From assembly GCA_005789055.1 (NCBI GenBank), contig SYAA01000002.1:1-6286 (forward strand): 6,286 bases of DNA, written 5' to 3'. A program made the position numbers and the translations under genes. Shown here in pieces: positions 1 through 5,426 of the stretch; within the stretch, counting starts at the first letter, position 1; each line of letters starts with the position of its first letter. The notes under the pieces were generated by a model. That model searched no databases. It saw nothing but the letters and a program-made list of their open reading frames with translations, and was not told where the DNA came from. Source of the DNA: Actinomycetota bacterium. Lineage in GTDB: Bacteria; Actinomycetota; Actinomycetes; Mycobacteriales; Mycobacteriaceae.

Positions 1-1967
1 CCGGTGCCGTCACCTGCCCGCGCCGGCCAGGTGTAGCCGGTGCCACGGTCCTTGGCGATGGTGATGCCGAGCATGTGGTCGATATGGCCGCGCTCGAGAT
101 CATCGGGACGCAGGATCAGCGGCAGGTAGGGCAGCCGGCTGGCATTCGCCGCACCGATGGCGGGGTAGAGCGGGTCGCTCATGTCGTAGCGGACGCCGGC
201 CTCGGCGATCCACGCCGAACCGTACTGGCTGGCATAGATGCCGTTGGCCAGGGCGTCGCCAATCCCATTGGCGGGCAACTCGGTACCGTTGGCGACGTTG
301 TAGAGCTCCTGGGAGATGCACGTACCCTCCTGGAACACCAGCAGATGGCGGTCCCAGGCTGGCACCGTGCCCGCGCCCGCCGATCCCATGCCCTCCACGA
401 TCGGGTAGTCGGGGATGGCGTAGGGCCGGTCATCGATGCTCGGACCGCTGGTGGACAGCCCACGATTGAAGATCACCCGCTCGGCCGGCCGCGAGGCGCC
501 GACGACGTTCACCGGCATGCCGCCAATGCTGCCCATCCAGGGCTCACCGCCCCAGGTGGCGCGCAACGTCGCGCCCCGGTCGGCGCCGAGCACGGACAAC
601 CAGGTGCCGGACTTGGCCAGCACCGGCAGGTTTCGCACGTCGGCGTGGAACACGGTGTTCGCGGGCATCAGTGTGCAGCCGCAGAACGTCGAGAGGCTTT
701 CGGTTGTGCCGACCGGGACAGTGACTGCGACCGCAACCAGTCCGCCTCGACCGTCGTCGATGGTGATGTCGAAGCCATCCTGCCGATCGGCAGCGGCGGC
801 GGTGGGCGACGTGGCGATCTGTAGTGCCTGACTGGTCGGCGTGTAAGTGAAATCGCCTGCGGCAGTGACAATTACGGCACCCTTAGCGGTAATAGCCGAA
901 CCGCTATAGGTCAGTTGATCAGCATCCGCGTCGCTGCCGACGACGTTCCCGCGCACCACCCCGGTGACCGGATCGGGGCGTCCGACGATCGCATAGCCGG
1001 TGGGCAGGTTGTTGAACGCCGCGACGGTGACGGTCACGGTGCTGGTGCTGGAGTCGCCGGGACTTCCGATCAGTCCGAAGGTCAACAGGTTGATCAAACC
1101 ACCGATGCCGTGGAGCTGGAATCCGCTGGGGGTGTCGCTGACCGTGACCCGAAACGTGTCCGTGGCCCCGGTTGCGGCAACCGACGGGTCCGCACGATAG
1201 GAGAAGGTGCCGTCCGGGTTGACCGTGGCGGTGCCGCGGGTCGGCTTACCGGTGATGGTGAATTTCAGCGCCGGGCTGTCCGGATCCACGGCGTTGAGGT
1301 TGCCGCTGACGACGCCGTTGGTGCTCGGCCCGGACTGGCCCGGGCGAAGCGTCGGGGTTTGGTTGAAGAAAGCAGCGGCAAGGCCGGAGAAGAGGGCGCT
1401 GAATGGGTCGGTCGGCTGCTGGGCGGCGGCAGCCTTGGGGCCGGCCGGGCTGAGCGGCTGGGCCGTCGATGGTGAGGCCGCCGGCAGTGCCGCCGCCTGG
1501 GGGCTGCCCAGCTTCCGTGATGCGGCGGCCACCGCCATCCATGAGGCGGGAGACTCGATCGGGTTGCCGCCGGTGGGGTCGATGCTGCGGTTCGGGTTCG
1601 GGTTCGGGTCCGGTTTCGGCAGTCGCGTCGTCCGGCGTTGCGCGGCGATGGTCCGAATCGGCGCCGCGACCGCCGCGGGGCGCGAGGTAGCCGGCGCATC
1701 GACGGCGTCGCGGGTCGTTGGAGTCGCCGACCGGCGCGCTGGCCGGGTCGTGGTCTGGGTCGCTGTCGTCTGGGTCGCTGTGCTCTGGGTCGTCGTGGTC
1801 TGGGTCGTCGTGGTCCGGGTCGCCGCATCGGCGGCACTCGAGGGCCCGGTGGCGGAGTCCGTTCGATCGGCGCTGGCAACCCCGGTGCCCGCGGAGGCCA
1901 TCGCCGCGCCAATGCCGAGGGCGACCGCCCATGTGCTGATACGACCGGTATTGCGATGTGGAATCAT
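1..1967 (-). CDS. Secreted Ig/VCBS-like repeat protein, C-terminus beyond window edge
   Basis: An uninterrupted minus-strand frame runs from an ATG at 1967 off the left edge (655 complete codons). Residues 1-33 look like a Sec signal peptide: basic start, hydrophobic core at 13-31, and a VASA|D cleavage site with no lipobox. Residues 34-205 are a low-complexity linker of Thr/Gln, Pro/Asn and Ala. Two Ig/cadherin (VCBS-like) domains follow: about 207-316, with VSGNLNAVDPD, GTATVNPDGTFSY and FRVTVSD; and about 325-418, with VRGNVVGSDADAD, GDFTYTP and ITIDDGRGG. From about 428 a different domain begins (LMPANTVFHADVRNLPV, WDRHLLVF, YTWPAR). Its motif order resembles a secreted bacterial domain I recall as starting PADNPWN and ending YVWPAR, whose function I do not know. 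It has three Cys (429, 431, 550). A purine-rich AGGGGGG at 1973-1979 lies 5 bp before the start. It is probably exported to the envelope or medium. Secretion is well supported; the role is unknown. Confidence 0.88.
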   Translation of the reverse strand, partial: MIPHRNTGRISTWAVALGIGAAMASAGTGVASADRTDSATGPSSAADAATRTTTTQTTTTQSTATQTTATQTTTRPARRSATPTTRDAVDAPATSRPAAVAAPIRTIAAQRRTTRLPKPDPNPNPNRSIDPTGGNPIESPASWMAVAAASRKLGSPQAAALPAASPSTAQPLSPAGPKAAAAQQPTDPFSALFSGLAAAFFNQTPTLRPGQSGPSTNGVVSGNLNAVDPDSPALKFTITGKPTRGTATVNPDGTFSYRADPSVAATGATDTFRVTVSDTPSGFQLHGIGGLINLLTFGLIGSPGDSSTSTVTVTVAAFNNLPTGYAIVGRPDPVTGVVRGNVVGSDADADQLTYSGSAITAKGAVIVTAAGDFTYTPTSQALQIATSPTAAAADRQDGFDITIDDGRGGLVAVAVTVPVGTTESLSTFCGCTLMPANTVFHADVRNLPVLAKSGTWLSVLGADRGATLRATWGGEPWMGSIGGMPVNVVGASRPAERVIFNRGLSTSGPSIDDRPYAIPDYPIVEGMGSAGAGTVPAWDRHLLVFQEGTCISQELYNVANGTELPANGIGDALANGIYASQYGSAWIAEAGVRYDMSDPLYPAIGAANASRLPYLPLILRPDDLERGHIDHMLGITIAKDRGTGYTWPARAGDGT
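1591..1613 (-). repeat. Hexanucleotide repeat encoding a Pro-Asn/Asp tract
   Basis: Nearly four copies of ttcggg on the plus strand encode the alternating PDPNPNPN stretch at residues 119-126 of the secreted protein. This is a short in-frame microsatellite-like tract in the linker between the signal peptide and the Ig-like domains. It is probably an extended, proline-rich spacer. Confidence 0.7.
1755..1814 (-). repeat. Four 15-bp tandem repeats encoding a TTTTQ-type linker
   Basis: Four 15-bp units (1755-1769, 1770-1784, 1785-1799, 1800-1814) share the core ctgggtcg. The last two are identical. The length is a multiple of three, so unit gain or loss keeps the frame. On the minus strand they encode five-residue units of the TTTTQ, STATQ, TTATQ type (about residues 52-71). 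Degenerate half-units flank both sides. The Thr-rich stretch resembles O-mannosylated linkers of mycobacterial exported proteins; glycosylation is inferred. Confidence 0.8.
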
Positions 1968-1972
1968 GTGCG

Positions 1973-1996
1973 CCCCCCTGGCTCCGGATCACGATA
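1973..1996 (-). promoter_or_regulatory. Candidate -10 and ribosome binding site of the secreted-protein gene
   Basis: On the minus strand a TATCGT hexamer (1996-1991) fits the mycobacterial TAnnnT -10 pattern. It would start transcription near 1984, leaving a short leader that holds AGGGGGG (1979-1973) just upstream of the ATG. No convincing -35 box is visible, so the promoter call is tentative; the ribosome binding site is better supported. Confidence 0.35.
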
Positions 1997-2114
1997 GCCC
2001 AGCGACTGGCAAACTTCTACTTCCGGCGGGACCGGACGCTAACGGGATTGGTCGTCTGCGTACCAGTCGACCTCACGGATAGGTCCGATGACCTTCGCCC
2101 TGGTTACGCTGCAC

Positions 2115-2162
2115 TGGAACGTTCAAGGTTTGGAACGTTCAAGGTTTGGGGCGTTCATGGTG
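2115..2162 (+). repeat. Three 16-bp tandem repeats upstream of the DUF202 gene
   Basis: Two identical 16-bp units (2115-2130 and 2131-2146, tggaacgttcaaggtt) are followed by a diverged third (2147-2162). Each exact unit contains the 8-bp palindrome GAACGTTC. The array ends 21 bp before the DUF202 start codon and just before its ribosome binding site. It is therefore more likely promoter or operator DNA than coding, although an in-frame ATG at 2088 would read through it. Confidence 0.85.
2116..2155 (+). promoter_or_regulatory. Candidate double ECF-sigma-type promoter (GGAAC-N15-CGTT)
   Basis: Because the repeat is 16 bp, GGAAC of one unit pairs with CGTT of the next at a 15-bp spacing, twice: GGAAC 2116-2120 with CGTT 2136-2139, and GGAAC 2132-2136 with CGTT 2152-2155. 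GGAAC/CGTT is the general signature of extracytoplasmic-function sigma factors, including mycobacterial SigE/SigH-like factors, usually with slightly longer spacing. The second pair would start transcription near 2162, leaving a leader of about 20 nt that contains the ribosome binding site. Stress control is inferred from motif and geometry only. Confidence 0.35.
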
Positions 2163-2183
2163 TGGTGCCCGGGAAGAGGGGTC

Positions 2184-2561
2184 ATGACGGATCGGCCATT
2201 GGACGCATCCACGCGACTCGCCGCCGAACGCACCCGGCTCGCTCTTGAACGAACGCTGATGGCGTGGATTCGCACCTGTGCGTCCCTGATCGGTTTCGGA
2301 TTCACGATCTACCAGATTTTCCAGTACTTGGTGACGAAGGATCAGGCTCGCGAACCGTTCGTTAGTCCCCAGGTGCTCGGTGTCCTGATGATCCTCGTGG
2401 GGCTGGTGGCGCTGACGTTGGCCTGGATCCAGCATCGCCGGGAACTCGGGGTGCTGAAGGCAGAGTACGGAGCAATGCCGTACTCGATAGCCGGGATCAT
2501 GGCCTGCTTCATTGCCGGCCTGGGCCTCGTCGCATTGATCGCCGTGACGGTCCGGTTCTGA
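2184..2561 (+). CDS. DUF202 family small membrane protein (YidH-like)
   Basis: A 125-residue protein with the DUF202 hallmark near its N-terminus: AAERTRLALERTLMAWIRT (residues 13-31), leading into a Gly/Phe-rich helix. Three membrane segments are visible, at about 31-48, 63-82 and 100-122, with a basic QHRREL loop between the second and third. The family spans bacteria and has no firmly established function. The start at 2184 is chosen over the in-frame ATGs at 2088 and 2157 because AAGAGGGG (2174-2181) lies directly upstream, MTDRPLD followed by the ERT motif fits the family, and the longer versions would translate the tandem repeats. The secreted-protein gene is divergent on its left. DUF202 genes often occur in pairs, but no partner is present here. 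Confidence 0.88.
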   Translation: MTDRPLDASTRLAAERTRLALERTLMAWIRTCASLIGFGFTIYQIFQYLVTKDQAREPFVSPQVLGVLMILVGLVALTLAWIQHRRELGVLKAEYGAMPYSIAGIMACFIAGLGLVALIAVTVRF

Positions 2562-2577
2562 GATTCCCGGGATTCCC

Positions 2578-2661
2578 AATCGAATGCGTGAGGCCTGAGA
2601 GCTCCTCCGCCGGGATATCGGTGTAGCCGACCCCGCCCGGGAACCGGTAGTCGCCGGGGAG
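2578..2661 (-). pseudogene. Possible remnant of a metallo-beta-lactamase-fold hydrolase
   Basis: The minus strand encodes LPGDYRFPGGVGYTDIP followed by AEELSGLTHSI. This resembles the GD-x-LF-x-GGVG-x-TD-(F/L/I)-P segment of glyoxalase-II-like hydrolases, including the metal-binding Asp context. The codons for FPGGVG are identical over 18 bp (2626-2643) to the same motif in the intact hydrolase gene at 5592-5609, and similarity continues for about 17 bp beyond. A TAG lies upstream in frame (2685-2683), there is no start, and the histidine motifs are missing. The stretch is short and could be chance in GC-rich DNA. Confidence 0.25.
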
Positions 2662-2749
2662 CGAGGCGCAAAATGGCTCAGGCTAGGCGGGTTGGCGCGG
2701 AGTTGGGTTTTCGGGTTCTGGCATTGCCCTGCTGTGGGATAGTCCGGCC

Positions 2750-2821
2750 ATGACTGATCCGGTTGGTTGGCCGTCCGAGCGGATGGCTTTTGGGCTGATG
2801 AGCAGTGGTGGCAGGAGTTGA
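2750..2821 (+). other. Short ORF at the likely original start of the next gene (frameshifted 5' end)
   Basis: An ATG at 2750 opens a 23-codon frame beginning MTDPVGWPSER, a typical mycobacterial N-terminus, which stops at a TGA (2819-2821). A -1 shift around 2782-2791 would join it to the long frame of the downstream hypothetical gene. A -10-like GATAGT (2738-2743) sits exactly 6 bp before this ATG, as expected for a leaderless start. By contrast the long frame offers only a TTG at 2767 with no ribosome binding site. Possible causes are a one-base deletion, a sequencing error, or slippage on the T run at 2788-2791. Confidence 0.4.
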
Positions 2822-3843
2822 TTGACGGCGCGATCGCCGAGTCCGATCCGGCGAGTGCGAATGCTCGGATCACGCTGATCCACAGGGAACTTTCATTAGC
2901 GATGACGAAGGTGATCGGCGCTGAGGCCGGGCCCACGTACCACGCTTGGGCGGTGTGGGCCTCACTGCGCGCGGGTCGCACCATCCGCAAGGAGGACACT
3001 CAGTGGACCCTGGTGGCGGCACCCCTGGGAGGCTTCGCCACAAGTGCACTAACAGGATTCGCCGCACTTGGTCGGCGTCGTGATGCACCGTCGGCACGAA
3101 GGGCGGGTGCGCTGGTGGCAGGACTGCTGGGCGGTCTTGTCGGCTGGTGGACAGCCGACCGTGCGTCGTCACGCACGAGCGCCGCGATTTTGGCCGGAAA
3201 CAAAACGGTGATTGACGATCTTGGCCGGCAGAGCGCGCGCTTTGTCTGCGCACTCGCCCGCGAACAGGATCGCACGCCCGAAGGGCTGGAGGCTTTCCTT
3301 TCGAAGCTATCCACTAAGCCGTCATCGCAGGGCGGCCAGACTCTTTTGCGCGATGCCTATCGCCAGTTCTTCAATGCTGCGGGGGAGGCTGACCCGGACC
3401 GCCGGGACGAAGCGATGTTGTTGGGCAGCATGTCTGCGCTCGTCCATGAGCACTGGCGTCTGCAGCCAAGGATCGCTGATTCAATCCCTTGGCCCTTTGG
3501 CCGATTGGTGACCGCGCGCGCGTTGACCTTCCAAGTCGGGGAGGAGATACACAATGTCGGCCGTGATGTCGCACCGCGCCTGGGCCGCCCTCTATTTCCT
3601 GAGACGCTCGCGACGATCGAATCCCCCGACTTGCGGGCGTTCCTCGCGACGTGGGATCGCACCCCGCATGACACGCGTGGGAGTGCGGCGACGGATTGGA
3701 ATGACATTGGTGACCGGATCAACTTCATCGTTGATCTGTTCCGAACCCGCCACCATGACCCCAACTTGCTGAGGCCGCCGTTCACTGCGGCCGAACAGGC
3801 CCGGATCCTGGCTCTTGGATCCCCGCGAGCTTCCGCGCCCTAG
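2767..3843 (+). CDS. Conserved actinobacterial hypothetical protein with internal hydrophobic hairpin
   Basis: The frame encodes 358 residues from a TTG at 2767; an in-frame TGA at 2755 rules out a more distal start. I recognise a recurrent actinobacterial pattern but no named family. It has an N-terminal WWQELIDGAIAESDP region, then RITLIHRELSLAM (35-46), an AWAVWASLRAGRTIR block (60-74), ILAGNKTVIDDLG (141-153), LVHEHWRLQPRIADSI (225-240) and a C-terminal DWNDIGDRINFIVDLFRTR (310-328) leading to RPPF. Between the second and third blocks lie two Gly/Ala-rich hydrophobic segments (about 81-101 and 112-130), which could form a membrane hairpin. No catalytic motif is evident. The true N-terminus probably lies at the ATG at 2750 in another frame, so this gene may be frameshifted. 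Downstream it converges on the CDF gene, leaving a 107-bp spacer. Confidence 0.8.
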   Translation: MAVRADGFWADEQWWQELIDGAIAESDPASANARITLIHRELSLAMTKVIGAEAGPTYHAWAVWASLRAGRTIRKEDTQWTLVAAPLGGFATSALTGFAALGRRRDAPSARRAGALVAGLLGGLVGWWTADRASSRTSAAILAGNKTVIDDLGRQSARFVCALAREQDRTPEGLEAFLSKLSTKPSSQGGQTLLRDAYRQFFNAAGEADPDRRDEAMLLGSMSALVHEHWRLQPRIADSIPWPFGRLVTARALTFQVGEEIHNVGRDVAPRLGRPLFPETLATIESPDLRAFLATWDRTPHDTRGSAATDWNDIGDRINFIVDLFRTRHHDPNLLRPPFTAAEQARILALGSPRASAP

Positions 3844-3950
3844 GCGTCTTGAATGATCCGGGAGACCAGACCTTCGGCGCCGAGGAGGCTATCGAGGCTT
3901 TTGGGCCGCGCTGGATGCTCAGCGTGATCTGGATCTGAGTCCACACCGCC

Positions 3951-4967
3951 TCACGAGTGGCCTGATGGGTAGGCGTGGATGAGGGCGGTCGAGAGTTTAG
4001 GCACCGCATGGGTGAGGGAGTGTTCGGCCTCGTGGGCGATTCGGTGTGCGTCAGCGAGAGTCACGGTGGCGTCGATGTCGAGTTCGGCCTCGGCGTGCAG
4101 CCGGTGGCCTATCCACCGCATCTTCACGTTTCGCACGCCGGTAACCCCCGGTTCTGCTGCGAGTGCCGCCTCGGCGGAATCCAACAACGCGGGGTCCACG
4201 CCGTCCATGAGGCGGCGGAACACATCGCGAGCGGCGGTCCGAAGGACGGCGAGGATGGCCACGGTGATGATCAGGCCGATGATCGGGTCCGCAAGTGGGA
4301 AGCCGAGAGCGACTCCACCGGCGCCCAGTAGCACCGCCAGCGATGTGAACCCGTCGGTGCGGGCGTGCAGCCCATCGGCAACGAGGGCGGCGGAGCCGAT
4401 GCGGCGTCCGACCCGGATGCGGTACACGGCGACAAGTTCATTGCCGATGAAGCCGACGAGTCCGGCAGCCGCGACCCAGCCGACGTGGTTGATCGGCACC
4501 GGGTTGATCAGGCGGCGTACCGATTCCACGCCGGCGACGATCGCCGACAACGCGATCATTGCAACCACGAAGAGCCCCGCGACGTCCTCGGCTCGACCGA
4601 ACCCGTAGGTGTAGCGGCGGGTAGCGGGTCTGGCGCCCAGTGCGAACGCCACCCACAACGGGATCGCAGTGAGCGCGTCGGCAAAGTTGTGGATGGTATC
4701 GGCGAGCAGTGCCACCGATCCCGAGATGATCACGATCACCACCTGGGCGATCGAGGTCGCTATCAACACCAGAAAGCTGATCTTCACCGCGCGGATACCG
4801 GCGGCACTGGATTCCAGGGCACCGTCGATGCTGTCGGCGGCATCGTGGCTGTGCGAAAGGAACAACTCGCGGACGGCTGCTGTGAACCCCCGGCCGTGGT
4901 CATGGTCGTGGTTGTGGTCGTGACTGTGTTCGTGTCCGGCCGCTGCACCACGTGATTCGTGTGTCAT
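3951..4967 (-). CDS. Cation diffusion facilitator (CDF) metal exporter, Rv2025c-like
   Basis: A 338-residue CDF antiporter expected to export divalent metal ions across the inner membrane. The His-rich N-terminus (residues 11-24, GHEHSHDHNHDHDH) is a probable metal-binding tail. Six membrane helices are visible, at about 62-82, 86-111, 127-150, 163-182, 194-216 and 224-243. The transport site is the pair HNFAD in helix 2 (H93, D97) and HARTD in helix 5 (H201, D205). The cytoplasmic C-terminal domain (about 245-338) is His-rich. The sequence closely matches what I recall of M. tuberculosis Rv2025c, a target of KmtR. Its ATG overlaps the kmtR stop (ATGA, 4964-4967), so translation is probably coupled; GGGA lies a few bases upstream. 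Nickel, cobalt or possibly zinc is the likely substrate, inferred from the regulator rather than from the transport residues. Confidence 0.93.
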   Translation of the reverse strand: MTHESRGAAAGHEHSHDHNHDHDHGRGFTAAVRELFLSHSHDAADSIDGALESSAAGIRAVKISFLVLIATSIAQVVIVIISGSVALLADTIHNFADALTAIPLWVAFALGARPATRRYTYGFGRAEDVAGLFVVAMIALSAIVAGVESVRRLINPVPINHVGWVAAAGLVGFIGNELVAVYRIRVGRRIGSAALVADGLHARTDGFTSLAVLLGAGGVALGFPLADPIIGLIITVAILAVLRTAARDVFRRLMDGVDPALLDSAEAALAAEPGVTGVRNVKMRWIGHRLHAEAELDIDATVTLADAHRIAHEAEHSLTHAVPKLSTALIHAYPSGHS

Positions 4968-5383
4968 GCGCGCCGTCCCTTTTGTTTTGACTGGTTCTGG
5001 GCAGGGGTCTCTGTGTGCAGCAGCTTGAGGTCGGCGGCATCACGATGATGGCCGGGCACACCCGGACCGGCATGCTCGGCGTTGAACACGGCATCAGTCA
5101 CCAGTTGCTTGATGTGGTCATTGTCGAGGCTGTAGTAAATAGTGGTGCCGTCGCGGCGCGTGCGGACGAGACGTGCCATCCGGAGCTTCGCCAGGTGTTG
5201 GGAGACACTCGGGGCGGGCTTATCGACGTGGTCCGCCAAGTCACCCACCGACATCTCCTGGCGCACCAGTGCCCAGAGGATCTGAACGCGGGTGGCATCG
5301 GCCAGCATGCGAAAGACCTCGACTACTAAATCCACCTCGTCTGCAGGGAGTCGGCGACCGCAAGGACCGTTATCTGCGTTCAT
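4964..5383 (-). CDS. kmtR: KmtR-type ArsR/SmtB nickel/cobalt-responsive repressor
   Basis: A 139-residue winged-helix repressor. The core VFRMLADATRVQILWAL (about 23-39) and the recognition region PSVSQHLAKLRMARLVR (about 58-74) are typical ArsR. The wing is TRRDGTTIYYSL. All five ligands known for M. tuberculosis KmtR (H88, E101, H102, H110, H111) are present at H90, E103, H104, H112 and H113, a constant offset of two. This supports the start at 5383 (MNADNGP) over the in-frame ATG at 5401. The classic SmtB alpha-5 set is incomplete, which also favours KmtR. The protein is expected to repress its own operon and to release DNA on binding Ni(II) or Co(II). A TAnnnT hexamer lies 6 bp before the start and an inverted repeat covers it. 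The CDF exporter follows with a 4-bp overlap. Confidence 0.92.
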   Translation of the reverse strand: MNADNGPCGRRLPADEVDLVVEVFRMLADATRVQILWALVRQEMSVGDLADHVDKPAPSVSQHLAKLRMARLVRTRRDGTTIYYSLDNDHIKQLVTDAVFNAEHAGPGVPGHHRDAADLKLLHTETPAQNQSKQKGRRA

Positions 5384-5392
5384 ATGCAGATA
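5371..5392. promoter_or_regulatory. Inverted repeat over the kmtR start, candidate KmtR operator
   Basis: TATCTGC (5371-5377) and GCAGATA (5386-5392) form a perfect 7-bp inverted repeat with an 8-bp spacer that contains the kmtR start codon (5383-5381). It overlaps the proposed -10 hexamer and transcription start, the usual place for an ArsR-family operator. Autoregulation by KmtR is known in M. tuberculosis; that this is the bound site is inferred. Confidence 0.5.
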
Positions 5393-5395
5393 GTA
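5390..5395 (-). promoter_or_regulatory. Candidate -10 element of a leaderless kmtR-CDF transcript
   Basis: The minus strand reads TACTAT, a TAnnnT -10 hexamer, exactly 6 bp before the ATG at 5383. Transcription would begin at the start codon itself, which fits the absence of any ribosome binding site. There is no clear -35 box. The gap to the upstream hydrolase gene is 43 bp, so read-through from that gene is also possible. Confidence 0.45.
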
Positions 5396-5426
5396 ACTCA
5401 TGCCCGATTAATGCCGCTGCCGCGGG

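Noticed and set aside
75..871. Open frames on the plus strand and in other minus frames across the first 0.9 kb
   Set aside because: They overlap the edge-crossing minus-strand frame, which shows Ig-like and C-terminal domain motifs; the others are Arg/Gly/Ala-rich shadows of GC-rich coding DNA.
1207..2082. Plus-strand frame of 291 codons with VVVWVA repeats
   Set aside because: It is the antisense of the Thr-rich linker; the Val/Trp repeats are the complement of the 15-bp tandem repeat, and no family features are seen.
2116..2139. GAACGTTC copies as LexA (SOS) boxes
   Set aside because: The mycobacterial LexA box needs four bases between GAAC and GTTC; here the half-sites abut.
2088..2183. 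Longer N-terminus for the DUF202 protein from ATG 2088
   Set aside because: It would translate the 16-bp repeats and lacks a ribosome binding site, whereas ATG 2184 has one and matches the family N-terminus.
3844..3950. Minus-strand frame ending RPKSLDSLLGAEGLVSRIIQDA-stop, and a 29-codon plus frame from TTG 3849, in the convergent spacer
   Set aside because: Both look mildly protein-like but are short, lie on opposite strands over the same bases, and match no family I recognise; a gene remnant is possible but unsupported.
3844..3950. Rho-independent terminator between the convergent genes
   Set aside because: Only a loop-less palindrome around ggcgcc is visible, with no hairpin followed by a T run on either strand.
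3979..4955. Long plus-strand frames opposite the CDF gene
   Set aside because: They are antisense shadows; the minus frame carries the complete CDF motifs and six membrane helices.
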